A program made the position numbers and the translations under genes. The notes under the pieces were generated by a model, which saw only the letters and a program-made list of their open reading frames with translations, did no database searches and was not told the origin of the DNA. This document shows positions 36,621 through 46,114 of a stretch of DNA of 64,000 nucleotides, in pieces (position 1 is the stretch's first letter; each line of letters starts with the position of its first letter). The stretch is from NCBI RefSeq assembly GCF_014196455.1, contig NZ_JACIDS010000002.1:620001-684000 (forward strand), written 5' to 3'. This stretch comes from Kaistia hirudinis. GTDB lineage: Bacteria > Pseudomonadota > Alphaproteobacteria > Rhizobiales > Kaistiaceae.

Positions 36621-36991
36621 GCCGCTCCCTCGCAAGGTGGCACGCTTCCTTCAGCCCTCCCTTGAGGGAGGGCCGAAAGCGCGGAGCACTTTCGGGGAGG
36701 GGTAAGCTTCGACGCAGTCGAAGCGTTCTGGCGGCAGGGAACGATCGTCCGATCATCGAGTCGTGAGGTCGCCGTCAGCGGCAGCGTTGGCGGTCGCCGG
36801 CTTGCCCCCAAAGCAAATCCAGATCTCCGTCATTCCGGCGAAAGCCGGAATCCATTCAGCCTGAGACGCATCCTCGTCCAGCGCCTCGGCTGCATGGATC
36901 CCGGGTCGAGCCCGGGATGACGCCGGTCTATGGGACGGCCTGTGCGTCGCGGGTCGCAACGAGGCTGGCAAGCGCCAACCCCGGAAGAACC
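36621..36991. repeat. Palindromic repeats between the small membrane gene and glyS
   Basis: No gene is supported in this 371-bp gap. It holds hairpin GCCCTCCC-TTGA-GGGAGGGC at 36654-36673, a CCGAAAG...CTTTCGG stem just after it, a GAAA-capped ATTCCGGC hairpin at 36832-36851, and an ATCCCGGG hairpin at about 36898-36919 of the same CCGGG family as at 15.5 kb. These are dispersed repeat units and may also end transcription from both sides. Confidence 0.8.
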
Positions 36992-39211
36992 TCACCCCCC
37001 GACCTTGGAGAAATCCGCCACCGCCAGCGTGGCGTCGCGGATGGCGGTGAGGAGCTTCAGCCGGTTCACGCGGACGGCGGCGTCCTCAGCATTGACGAGC
37101 ACCTTGTCGAAGAAGGCGTCGACCGGGGCGCGCAGCCGCGCGAGCGCGGCCATGGCGGCAGCGAAATCCTCGCGTGCGACGGCGGCCTTGGCCTCGGCCA
37201 GTGCGAAGCGCGCCGCAACATGCAGCGACTTCTCCTCGGCGGCGCCGAGCAGCGCCGGATCGACCTCGCCCTCGAAGCTCTCGCCCTTCTTCTCCTCGGC
37301 CTTCAGGATATTGGCTGCGCGGCGATAGCCGGCGAGAAGGTTCGCGCCGTCATCGGTCTCGAGGAACTTGCCCAGCGCCTCGACGCGGCGAACGATGAGA
37401 AGAAGGTCGTCGCTTGCGGTCTCGCCACCCGCCGACAGAACCGCATCGACGAGATCGTGCCGCGCGCCGGAATCGCGGAGCTGCACCTTGAGGCGTTCGA
37501 CGAAGAAGGCGAGGAGATCGGCGAGGGCGCCGGCGCCGCTCTCGTCGAGGCGGCTTCGGAATTCTCGGCCGAAGGCCTCGAGCGAGATGTCGAGATCCTG
37601 CTCGCCATCGACATCCTGCTGCGTGACGCCGAGCTGCCGGCGCTCGTAGCGTTCCAGCGCCGTGGCCTCGAGCTGATCGTCGAGGCCGTTCAGCGCCGCC
37701 GCAAGGTTGCCGCGGAGCGCCAGACGCAGCCCGTTCTCCAGCACGATCCGGATCACGCCGAGCGCGGCGCGGCGGAGCGCGTAGGGGTCCTTGCTGCCCG
37801 TCGGCTTTTCGTCGATCGCCCAGAAGCCGGTGAGCGTATCGAGCTTGTCGGCCAGCGCGACGGCGATCGCGACCGGGTCGGTCGGTACGCGGTCGCTCGG
37901 GCCCTGCGGCTTGTAGTGATCCTCGATCGCCGCGGCGACGGAGGGGTTCTCGCCCTGCGCCGTCGCGTAATAGCGGCCCATCAGGCCCTGAAGCTCGGGG
38001 AACTCGCCGACCATTTCGGTAACGAGGTCGAGCTTGGCGAGCCTCGCCGCGCGCTTGGCGAGTTCGACATCGGCGCCGACCAGCGGCGCAAGCGCGGCGG
38101 CGAGCGCCTCGATCCGCGCGATGCGCTCGGCCTGCGTGCCCAGCTTCTCGTGAAAGACGATCTCGTCGAATTTCGGCAGCCGGCTGTCCAGCGGCGCCTT
38201 CAGATCCTGCTCGTAGAAGAACTTGGCGTCGGAGAGGCGCGCGCGGATGACGCGGCCATTGCCCTCCGTGATTGCCTCGCCGCCATCGATCGCCTCGATG
38301 TTGGAGACGAGCACGAAACGGTTGGCGAGCGCGTCCGAACCGCCCTCCCGCACAACGAAGCACTTCTGGTTGGCGCGGATCGTGGCGCGGATCACCTCCG
38401 GCGGGATCGCGAGGAATTCCTCCTCGAACGTCCCGACCAGCACGACCGGCCATTCGACCAGCCCCGCCACCTCGTCGAGCAGCCCCTCATCCTCGACCAG
38501 TTCGAGGCCGAGCGCCGAGGCGCCCGTCTTCGCGTCGGCCAGGATGATGTCCTTGCGCCGGTCGGCATCGAGCACGACCTTCGCCTTTTCCAGCTTCTCG
38601 ACATAGTCGTCGAAGCGCCGCACGACGATCTCGCCGGGCGCCAGGAAGCGGTGGCCCTGCGTGACATTGCCCGAGCGGATGCCGTCGACCTCGAAATCGA
38701 CGATCTCCGGCTCCTCGGTCTCCGGCCCGAAGGTGCACAGGATCGATTGCAGCGGGCGCACCCAATGCAGCGTGCCCGAGCCCCAATGCATGGATTTGGG
38801 CCAGGGGAACGAGCGGATGATCTGCGGGATAGCCTCGGCGAGGACATCGGTCGCGTGGCGGCCGTGCTTCTCGATGATGGCGACGTAGAAATCGCCCTTT
38901 TTCGGATCCGACTGGATCGTCGCCTGATCGATCGAGGCGAGACCGGCGCTGCGGAGGAACCCCTGGATGGCCGCGTCGGGCGCGCCGACCTTCGGGCCCT
39001 TGCGCTCCTCGCGGGTCGCCGCCGAATGCGCGGGCACGCCATGCACGACGAGCGCGAGCCGCCGTGGCGTCGCGAAGGCCTTGGCGCCTTCATAGGGCAG
39101 GCCGGCATCGACCAGCGCATTGGTGACGAGCTTCTTCAGATCATCCGCAGCCTTGCGCTGCATGCGCGCCGGGATTTCCTCGGAGAAGAGTTCAAGCAGG
39201 AGATCGGGCAT
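36992..39211 (-). CDS. glyS: Glycyl-tRNA synthetase beta subunit
   Basis: The ATG at 39211 gives 739 residues. It is the large subunit of bacterial alpha2-beta2 GlyRS and holds the tRNA-binding parts. The N-terminus [25 protein letters not shown] is typical, as are GATRKEGPR-like segments and the closing anticodon-binding region ([28 protein letters not shown]). The start codon overlaps the glyQ stop (TGATG). Confidence 0.97.
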   Translation of the reverse strand: MPDLLLELFSEEIPARMQRKAADDLKKLVTNALVDAGLPYEGAKAFATPRRLALVVHGVPAHSAATREERKGPKVGAPDAAIQGFLRSAGLASIDQATIQSDPKKGDFYVAIIEKHGRHATDVLAEAIPQIIRSFPWPKSMHWGSGTLHWVRPLQSILCTFGPETEEPEIVDFEVDGIRSGNVTQGHRFLAPGEIVVRRFDDYVEKLEKAKVVLDADRRKDIILADAKTGASALGLELVEDEGLLDEVAGLVEWPVVLVGTFEEEFLAIPPEVIRATIRANQKCFVVREGGSDALANRFVLVSNIEAIDGGEAITEGNGRVIRARLSDAKFFYEQDLKAPLDSRLPKFDEIVFHEKLGTQAERIARIEALAAALAPLVGADVELAKRAARLAKLDLVTEMVGEFPELQGLMGRYYATAQGENPSVAAAIEDHYKPQGPSDRVPTDPVAIAVALADKLDTLTGFWAIDEKPTGSKDPYALRRAALGVIRIVLENGLRLALRGNLAAALNGLDDQLEATALERYERRQLGVTQQDVDGEQDLDISLEAFGREFRSRLDESGAGALADLLAFFVERLKVQLRDSGARHDLVDAVLSAGGETASDDLLLIVRRVEALGKFLETDDGANLLAGYRRAANILKAEEKKGESFEGEVDPALLGAAEEKSLHVAARFALAEAKAAVAREDFAAAMAALARLRAPVDAFFDKVLVNAEDAAVRVNRLKLLTAIRDATLAVADFSKVGG

Positions 39212-40152
39212 CAGTTCTTCCCTCCGGCTTCCGTCTCGAGCCAGGCGGCGCCGCAGGCCTTGGCAAGTTCGCGTACGCGCAGGATGTAGCTTTGCCGCTC
39301 GGTCACCGAGATGACGCCGCGCGCATCGAGCAGGTTGAAGCGGTGGCTCGCCTTGATGCACTGGTCATAGGCGGGCAGCACCATCTTGTGGCGCTGGTCG
39401 CTGGCGTCCGGCGCCGGCGTGCCGGCTTCGAGCAGCAGGCGGCATTCCCTCTCCGCGTCCTCGAAATGCCGCTTCAGCATCTCCGTGTCGGCGAATTCGA
39501 AATTGTGCCGGGAGTATTCCTCCTCGGCCTGCTTGAACACGTCGCCATAGGTCACCTTCTCGGCGCCCTCGCGGCCGTTGAAATTGAGCTCATAGCCATT
39601 GTCGACGCCCTGCAGATACATGGCGAGGCGTTCGAGGCCATAGGTCAGCTCGCCCGAGACGGGGCGGCACTCGATGCCGGCGACATACTGAAAGTAAGTG
39701 AACTGCGAGACTTCCATGCCGTCGCACCAGCACTCCCAGCCGAGGCCGGAGGCGCCGAGCGTCGGGCTCTCCCAATCGTCCTCGACGAAGCGGATATCGT
39801 GCAGCTTCGTATCGATGCCGATCGCCTTCAGGCTCTCCAGATAGAGTTCCTGCAAATTCGGCGGGTTCGGCTTCAGGATGACCTGAAACTGGTAATAATG
39901 CTGGAAGCGGTTGGGGTTCTCGCCATAGCGCCCGTCCTTCGGCCGCCGCGAGGGCTGCACATAGGCGGCGCGCCAGGGCTTGGAACCCAGCGCGCGCAGC
40001 GTGGTCGCCGGATGGAACGTACCGGCGCCGACCTCCATGTCGTAGGGCTGCAGGATGACGCAGCCATAATCGGCCCAGAAGCGCTGCAGCACCAGAATCA
40101 GGCCCTGGAAGGACCGGTCGGGCCGCATATGGGGAGGGAGAGTCTCGGACAC
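39211..40152 (-). CDS. glyQ: Glycyl-tRNA synthetase alpha subunit
   Basis: The protein has 313 residues and is the class II catalytic subunit. Typical segments are [61 protein letters not shown] and [15 protein letters not shown]. It joins glycine to tRNA-Gly with GlyS. The stop codon overlaps the glyS start by one base, so expression is coupled. Confidence 0.98.
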   Translation of the reverse strand: MSETLPPHMRPDRSFQGLILVLQRFWADYGCVILQPYDMEVGAGTFHPATTLRALGSKPWRAAYVQPSRRPKDGRYGENPNRFQHYYQFQVILKPNPPNLQELYLESLKAIGIDTKLHDIRFVEDDWESPTLGASGLGWECWCDGMEVSQFTYFQYVAGIECRPVSGELTYGLERLAMYLQGVDNGYELNFNGREGAEKVTYGDVFKQAEEEYSRHNFEFADTEMLKRHFEDAERECRLLLEAGTPAPDASDQRHKMVLPAYDQCIKASHRFNLLDARGVISVTERQSYILRVRELAKACGAAWLETEAGGKN

Positions 40153-40296
40153 CGGATCGATCTCGAAGAGGAAGCGGCAAGGCCGCTGGAAAGGCGGCGC
40201 ACCCTAATCGCGCGACGCGCGCAAGGTCAAGAAAGGCCGGGCGTCGCGCCCGCCTCCGCAACGCGCTATGCTGCGCGCTGACGTCGGGAGAAGCGC

Positions 40297-41709
40297 ATGG
40301 CGGACGATCCAGACGACGTGTTCAGCCGCGCGCATCACCATGCGCTGGCCTTTCGTCGCGGGCTCGACGACGGTCCGCAGCGGCCGACGGCCGATTATCG
40401 CGTGATGCTCGACCGGTTCGCGCAGGCGCTGCCGGACGCCGGCCAGCCGGGCCCGGCCGTCATCGACGACCTCATGGCTCGGATCCGACCGGGCCTTGCC
40501 GCGATGGTCGGCCGGCGCTTCTTCGGCTGGGTGATGGGGGCTTCGCATCCCGTCGGCGTCGCCGCCGACTGGATGGTGAGCGCGTTCGGCCAGAACGCCG
40601 GCAACCATGTTGCCTCGCCGGCCAGCGCCGCGGCGGAGGCCGTCACCGCGGGATGGCTGCTCGACCTGCTCTCCTTGCCGCGCGAAGCGTCCGTCGGATT
40701 CGTGACCGGCGCCACGGTCGCCAATTTCGTCTGCCTCGCGGCCGCCCGCAAAGCGGTTCTTCGGACGGCGGACTGGGATGTGGAGGCGGATGGTCTGTTC
40801 GGCGCGCCGCCGATCACGGTCCTGATCGGCGCGGATGCACATGCGACGGTCTTCTCGGCGCTGCAATTCCTCGGCCTCGGCTCGAACCGCGTCCTGCGCC
40901 TGCCGACCGATGCGCAGGGTCGGATCCGGCCGGCCGACTTCGCGGAGCGGGCGAAGGCCATATCGGGCCCGTCGATCGTCATTCTCCAGGCCGGCCAGAT
41001 CAGTACGGGCGCGTTCGATCCCTTCGCGGAACTGATCCCGGCCGCGAAGGCGGCGGGGGCATGGGTCCATGTCGACGGCGCCTTTGGCCTGTGGGCGCGT
41101 GCCGCGCCGAATTACGCGGCGTTGACGCATGGCATCGAGGGCGCCGATTCATGGGCGACCGACGGCCACAAATGGTTGCAGACGCCCTATGACCTCGGCT
41201 TCGCCATCGTCCGCGACGCGGAGGCGCATCGGCGCGCCATGACCATCGCGGCGAGCTATCTGCCGGCGGTCGCCGAGAGTGAGCGCGATCCGTCGCATTA
41301 TGTTCCGGAGCTGTCCCGGCGCGCCCGCGGCCTTCCGGCCTATGCGATGATCCGCCATCTCGGACGCAAGGGCATCGCCGATATGGTCGAGCGCCATTGC
41401 CGCCTCGCGGCGCGCCTTGCCGATCGGCTGCGGCAGGAGGAGGGCATCGCGATCGTCAATGACGTCGTGCTTAACCAGGTCGCCGTCCGCTTCGGCGCGG
41501 GGCTGGCCGACGAAACCGCCGACGAACTGACCCGGCGCACGATCGCGGCGCTCCAGGCCGGCGGCGTTGCCTTCGCCGGCGGCGCGCAGTGGCGCGGCCG
41601 CTGGATCATGCGCCTCTCCGTCATTTCCTTCCCGACCACGGAAGCCGATATCGATCGGGCGGCCGATGCGATCATCGCCGCGTGGAGACCCATCCGCGAC
41701 GCCGCTTGA
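40297..41709 (+). CDS. PLP-dependent group II decarboxylase-like protein
   Basis: The protein has 470 residues of the pyridoxal-dependent decarboxylase family (fold type I). The PLP lysine is about residue 292 in ATDGHKWLQTPYD, and the cofactor aspartate is in WVHVDGAFGLWARAA. GWVMGASHPVGVAADW and ASPASAAAEAVTAGWLLDL lie at the substrate side. Such proteins are often labelled aspartate or glutamate decarboxylase, aminotransferase or sphingosine-phosphate lyase relatives; the amino acid used here is not known. It lies downstream of the glyQ-divergent gap and just before an acuI-type gene (77 bp). Confidence 0.88.
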   Translation: MADDPDDVFSRAHHHALAFRRGLDDGPQRPTADYRVMLDRFAQALPDAGQPGPAVIDDLMARIRPGLAAMVGRRFFGWVMGASHPVGVAADWMVSAFGQNAGNHVASPASAAAEAVTAGWLLDLLSLPREASVGFVTGATVANFVCLAAARKAVLRTADWDVEADGLFGAPPITVLIGADAHATVFSALQFLGLGSNRVLRLPTDAQGRIRPADFAERAKAISGPSIVILQAGQISTGAFDPFAELIPAAKAAGAWVHVDGAFGLWARAAPNYAALTHGIEGADSWATDGHKWLQTPYDLGFAIVRDAEAHRRAMTIAASYLPAVAESERDPSHYVPELSRRARGLPAYAMIRHLGRKGIADMVERHCRLAARLADRLRQEEGIAIVNDVVLNQVAVRFGAGLADETADELTRRTIAALQAGGVAFAGGAQWRGRWIMRLSVISFPTTEADIDRAADAIIAAWRPIRDAA

Positions 41710-41786
41710 CGCAGCGCAAGGGGTTCGCAGGCCGTCACGGTCCACTATGCTGGTGTCGACGCAGGTCCATGCCGGGAGAAGGGCGC

Positions 41787-42776
41787 ATGTCGCAGTTCAA
41801 GGCCGTGACGATCCGCAAGGACGAAGCCGGTGTGCAATCGGTGGGATTCGCAACGCTGGCGGATGAGGATCTGATGCCGGGCGACGTGACGGTCCGGGTC
41901 GAGCGCTCCACCGTGAATTACAAGGACGGGCTGGCGGTGACCGGACGCGCGCCGGTCGTGCGCCGCTTCCCGATGGTGCCGGGCGTCGACGGCGTTGGCG
42001 TGGTGGAAGAAAGCGCCAGCGACCTCTATGCCGTCGGCGACCGCGTGTTGATCAATGGCTGGGGCATCGGCGAGACGCATTGCGGCGCCTGGGCGGAGCG
42101 GGCGCGCTGGAAGAGCGAATGGCTGCTTCCCATGCCGGCGGGCTTCACGAGCGACGAGGCGATGGCGATCGGCACGGCGGGCTATACCGCGATGCTGGCG
42201 GTGCTCGCGCTGGAGCGGCACGACATCCGTCCATCCTCCGGTCCCGTGCTGGTCACCGGCGCGAGCGGTGGGCTCGGCTCGATCGCCGTCACCTTGCTCG
42301 CCGATCTCGGCTATCACGTCGTCGCCTCAACCGGGCGGCCGGAGCAGGCGGATTATCTGAAAGAACTCGGCGCGGCGGAGATCATCGACCGCGCGGAGCT
42401 TGCCGCGCCGGGCAAGGCGCTGTCGCGCGAGCGTTGGATCGGCGCCATCGATGCGGTCGGCGGCCAGACGCTCGCCAATGTCCTTTCCATGATCCGCTAT
42501 GACGGCGCGGTGGCGGCCTGCGGCAATGCCGGCGGGCTCGATCTGCCGGCGACGGTGGCCCCGTTCATTCTGCGCCGCATCACGCTCTATGGCATCGATT
42601 CGGTCTATGTGCCGAAAGCCATCCGCCTCGTCGCCTGGGACCGGCTCGATCGCGATCTCGACCGCGCGAAGCTCGCCCGCGCCACGACGCGCATCCCCTT
42701 CGCCTCGGTCATCGACGCCGCGCGGGAGATCGTCGAGGGCAAGGTGCGCGGACGGCTGGTGGTCGAGATCGGCTGA
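41787..42776 (+). CDS. acuI: Acryloyl-CoA reductase / YhdH-type quinone oxidoreductase (MDR family)
   Basis: The ATG at 41787 gives 329 residues. Zinc-free medium-chain reductase: the N-terminal STVNYKDGLAVTGRAPVVRRFPMVPGVDGVG and the NADPH loop VTGASGGLGSIAV are typical of the YhdH/AcuI group, which reduces acryloyl-CoA in propionate and DMSP routes. AcuI is inferred from the family; the substrate is not proved here. It follows the PLP decarboxylase gene and is convergent with the autotransporter gene. Confidence 0.88.
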   Translation: MSQFKAVTIRKDEAGVQSVGFATLADEDLMPGDVTVRVERSTVNYKDGLAVTGRAPVVRRFPMVPGVDGVGVVEESASDLYAVGDRVLINGWGIGETHCGAWAERARWKSEWLLPMPAGFTSDEAMAIGTAGYTAMLAVLALERHDIRPSSGPVLVTGASGGLGSIAVTLLADLGYHVVASTGRPEQADYLKELGAAEIIDRAELAAPGKALSRERWIGAIDAVGGQTLANVLSMIRYDGAVAACGNAGGLDLPATVAPFILRRITLYGIDSVYVPKAIRLVAWDRLDRDLDRAKLARATTRIPFASVIDAAREIVEGKVRGRLVVEIG

Positions 42777-42780
42777 TGGT

Positions 42781-42803
42781 TGGGCGGCGAACCGCGCCGC
42801 CCA
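42781..42803. terminator. Hairpin between convergent acuI and autotransporter genes
   Basis: TGGGCGGC at 42781-42788 pairs with GCCGCCCA at 42796-42803 around a 7-base loop. There is no T-tract on either strand, so it is only a candidate bidirectional end. Confidence 0.45.
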
Positions 42804-42827
42804 GCAAAGCCATCCGGGCCGTCGGTT

Positions 42828-45800
42828 CTAGAATTCGATTTTGAGGTTCGCGTTGAAGCCGTTCTGGGTCACCCCGTCGCCGAACTGGCCGGCATAGGCG
42901 ACGCCGAGCGTGGCGCTGGTGCCGAGCTTGACGTCGAGCCCCGCCTGGAGCACGGCGGCATTCTGGGCGATCGGGACACCCGCCACGGTGAAGGCATCCG
43001 AACCGGCGAATGTCTGCGTCGCGAGCGGCGTGATGTCGCCGAAGGCGTAGCGCCAGCCGATCTCGCCGCGCAGCGTCGCGTCGAGGGCGGCGAATGCCAC
43101 TTGTTGCGACAGGCGCAGGCCGAGCGTGGTGAAGCTCGTGCCCATGCTGGAGCTTGGGGCCGACAGCGCCGCCAACCCGCCATCCTCGGTGTAGCCGTCG
43201 TCATGCAGATGCACATAGGCGAGGTTGGCGAAGGGCTCGATCGCCGCGTAGGCCGTGTCGACCCGCCAGCCGAGTTCGCCGAAGGCCTGCATCGTGCCGG
43301 CGTCATAATGGGCCGCAAGCTGGTCGGCATAGCCGCTGAAGGCAATCGCGCGGTTCGTCTCGATGGCCTGCCACGTATAGGCGAGCCCGGTGCGGAGCGC
43401 GATCTCGCCCGCCGGAAGTCCGCCCCATGTGTTGCCGCCATAGACGCCGAGATGCCAGTTCTCGCTGTCCCCCGAGGCATTGCGATCGGTCAGGCTGAAA
43501 TTCGTATAGCTGTAGCCGCCGGCGAGGCCGACGCGCCAGCTGTCGCCGAGCGTGGTATCGGCGCCGATGAGCATCCCGCCGGTCGATCCCGAAATCTCGG
43601 CTGCATTGCCATCGCCGGCCATCTCGCCCCACGAGCCGAAGCCCGCGGTCCACACGGCGAGGCCGTCCGTAGCGGTCGGGGTCCCAAGGGTCGCGCCGCC
43701 GCTCGAGCCGTAGCTGGCGACCTGATCGGTCGATGCCGCGACGCCGCCTTGCGCGGCGCGGAGGCGTCCATCGAGCGCATTGCGGATCAGGCCGCTCTGC
43801 TCGACGAGCAGGCCTTTGGCCGAAGCGTTCACTTCGCCGGGAAGCTGCTCGAAGGCCCAGCGCGCATTCGCGGCATCGAGAACTACCAGTTGCCCGTTGA
43901 GACCGACCGCGGCCGAATCGAGCGCGTTCGCCGCCGCCGCCTGGTTGGCGGTCTCGGCCACCGAGGCGAAAGTCACGCCGCTCCGCACGATATCGAGCTG
44001 CAGGCCGCCGCTATCCGCTGTCGTGGCCACGTCGAGGAAGGGATACGGCGCATCGACCGAACCGAAGCTCGGCGCGATCACGTCGAAATTGCCGACGACG
44101 CCTCCTCCCGCGCTGATGAGCTGATAGCTGGCAAATCCCGGCGTCCATTCCGCCATCGGTGCGACATAGAGCGACGCGTTGTCGACGAAGACCTGGCCGC
44201 TCGCCGCGACGAGATCGCTGGTGCCGCCGGCGCCGAGCTCGGCGACATAATAGGATCCCGGCTGAAAGAAGACATTGCCCTGCACGGACGCCGTTCCGAT
44301 CGAATGGCCGGGCGAGACAGCGCCTCCGGTGGTCAGGTCTCCGGTGATCGTGCCGTTGCCGTTGAGTACACCCGAATTGGCGAAATTGCCGTCGACGGTC
44401 CCGTCATTGGAGAAGGTCCCCGCATTCGTCACATTACCGACGATCGTGCCGAGATTGGCGACGCTGGCGCCGGAAGCGACGGCGACCGGCGCCGTCACCG
44501 TCGCCTGGAACGTCGCCGAGCCGGCCGATATGGTGATCCCGGCGGGGAGCGTCATGTTGGCCTGGAAAGTGATTCCGCCGGGACCATCCAGGGTGAGCCC
44601 GCCTATGCCGGTAAACGCGCCGGCGAATGTCGCGTTGTCGGGCGTCGAAAACACCGAATCGCCGGCAAGATAGACCGGCAGGTTGGTGGCGAAGCTCGAC
44701 GGCATATCGAAATCGCCCACGGCCGAAAGATAGGGCGAGAATGAGATGCCGGCGCCCTGCGGATCGGTCGCGGAATAGCCGACAAACCCGCCGACGGCAT
44801 CGAAGACATAGGTGAAGGAGGCAAGGACATAGATGCCCGCATTCACGCCGCCGCCAGCAAGCCGGGCGAACTCCGGTGTCGCGGGCGGGTTGTCCGTCCC
44901 GCCCACGACGAAGCTGTAGCCGACGGCCTCGGTCCCGCCGAAATAGACGGACACCTGCGTCCCGTCGGGGGCGCAATTGAAAGACGCATTGCTGGGGCAT
45001 GGGACGGATTGCGCCGCGATGGAGCTGCCGAGGTCCGCCCACATATATTGCAGCCCGGTATCGACCAGAATCGACGAGGACGACGACGTTCCATTGACGA
45101 CCACCGAGCCCTGCGGCGTCTGCCAGTTGGGCGCCGTCGCGCCCGTGGTCGGCTGGAGCTGCACATAGGCATAGCCGGTTCCGGCATTCGCGCTCGTCAG
45201 GCCGGCCTGTATGCCGTCGGGCGTAATGACATAGCCCGAACGCACCGTGCCTTCGTCCATCCCGGTGATGTGGAGCAAGGGGTTGTTGTTCAGCGAGGGC
45301 AGATAGTCGGGTCCCCAGCCCGTGTCCGGGCGGCCGAACCCGATGCCAATCATATGGGCGCAGCCGGCGTCGGCCGAGGCGCAGGAAACGCCGCCAGGAT
45401 TTGCGGTATCGTAATATTCGGCCGCGACAAACACCGCAACCTGCGCCGTGGCCAGGTTGCCATGGCCATCATCGCTGTCGGGAAAGGTGACGGTCTGCGT
45501 CGTCCATGTACCGAGCGCGTAATTGCCACTGCTGCCATATTCGATCTTCTGCAGATTGGACGACTGCTGGAAGTCCGGCATCAGATATTGCGGCAGGACC
45601 ATCCCCTGCGAGCCCGTATCGAGCTGGTATTCGACCGCAGGCCCGCCGGCGACAGAAGCCATCACATAGAGCGCGGCCCCGGAGCTATCGAGGTTCGAAC
45701 TCTTGGAATAATTGATCGTGTAGGATGTCGTGTAGCTGTCGTAGAGGTTCCAGCTCGGCGTCTGCTGGGCCCATGCGTGCCCAACGTCGACCCCGGCAAA

Positions 45801-45848
45801 CAGGACCATAGCCAAGACTATCCGCGGAATAGTCATCGGTGCCCCCAT
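42828..45848 (-). CDS. Autotransporter with pepsin-like aspartic protease passenger
   Basis: The ATG at 45848 has AGGA upstream and gives 1006 residues; starts at 45836 or 45878 are possible. A signal peptide ends AWA-QQ near 27. Passenger residues 65-360 show the features of a two-lobed pepsin fold: DTGS at 77-80 in VEYQLDTGSQ, a flap-like IEYGSSGNYALGTW with Tyr104, a hydrophobic-hydrophobic-Gly MIGIGFG near 166-172, a second DTG at 263-265 in SILVDTGLQYMW, and a lobe-end YVFDAVGGFVGYSA near 347-360. Cysteines 156/163 and 284/292 could pair. Residues about 380-650 are a beta-helical stalk (NAGTFSNDGTVDGNFANSG, PGHSIGTASV). The C-terminal 280 residues form the outer-membrane barrel ending in Phe. 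It probably displays or releases a protease at the surface; activity is not proved. Confidence 0.88.
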   Translation of the reverse strand: MGAPMTIPRIVLAMVLFAGVDVGHAWAQQTPSWNLYDSYTTSYTINYSKSSNLDSSGAALYVMASVAGGPAVEYQLDTGSQGMVLPQYLMPDFQQSSNLQKIEYGSSGNYALGTWTTQTVTFPDSDDGHGNLATAQVAVFVAAEYYDTANPGGVSCASADAGCAHMIGIGFGRPDTGWGPDYLPSLNNNPLLHITGMDEGTVRSGYVITPDGIQAGLTSANAGTGYAYVQLQPTTGATAPNWQTPQGSVVVNGTSSSSSILVDTGLQYMWADLGSSIAAQSVPCPSNASFNCAPDGTQVSVYFGGTEAVGYSFVVGGTDNPPATPEFARLAGGGVNAGIYVLASFTYVFDAVGGFVGYSATDPQGAGISFSPYLSAVGDFDMPSSFATNLPVYLAGDSVFSTPDNATFAGAFTGIGGLTLDGPGGITFQANMTLPAGITISAGSATFQATVTAPVAVASGASVANLGTIVGNVTNAGTFSNDGTVDGNFANSGVLNGNGTITGDLTTGGAVSPGHSIGTASVQGNVFFQPGSYYVAELGAGGTSDLVAASGQVFVDNASLYVAPMAEWTPGFASYQLISAGGGVVGNFDVIAPSFGSVDAPYPFLDVATTADSGGLQLDIVRSGVTFASVAETANQAAAANALDSAAVGLNGQLVVLDAANARWAFEQLPGEVNASAKGLLVEQSGLIRNALDGRLRAAQGGVAASTDQVASYGSSGGATLGTPTATDGLAVWTAGFGSWGEMAGDGNAAEISGSTGGMLIGADTTLGDSWRVGLAGGYSYTNFSLTDRNASGDSENWHLGVYGGNTWGGLPAGEIALRTGLAYTWQAIETNRAIAFSGYADQLAAHYDAGTMQAFGELGWRVDTAYAAIEPFANLAYVHLHDDGYTEDGGLAALSAPSSSMGTSFTTLGLRLSQQVAFAALDATLRGEIGWRYAFGDITPLATQTFAGSDAFTVAGVPIAQNAAVLQAGLDVKLGTSATLGVAYAGQFGDGVTQNGFNANLKIEF

Positions 45849-46114
45849 CGCGCCATTCCTGCAGCCATCCTGCATCATCGGGACAGCGAAGCAAAGCCGG
45901 GCTGATGATGAGGCTGCAATAAATTCAGCCGATCGACCGGGAGAAGTCCGAAAAGTGCGATGAGATGCTTTGTCTTGTGGGGCGCGGGGCGCATAGGCCG
46001 TCGACGGACACAGCGCTTGGCGGGCCCGTCGGGGATGGAGTTGAGCGGCGACGGCTCAGGAAGCCTCCCTCGGGAGGGAATTCAGGGAAGACGGATCGCC
46101 GCGGCCGGCTCCGC

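Noticed and set aside
36917-39289. Open frame of 790 codons opposite glyS
   Set aside because: Shadow frame; glyS is complete with correct start and overlap with glyQ.
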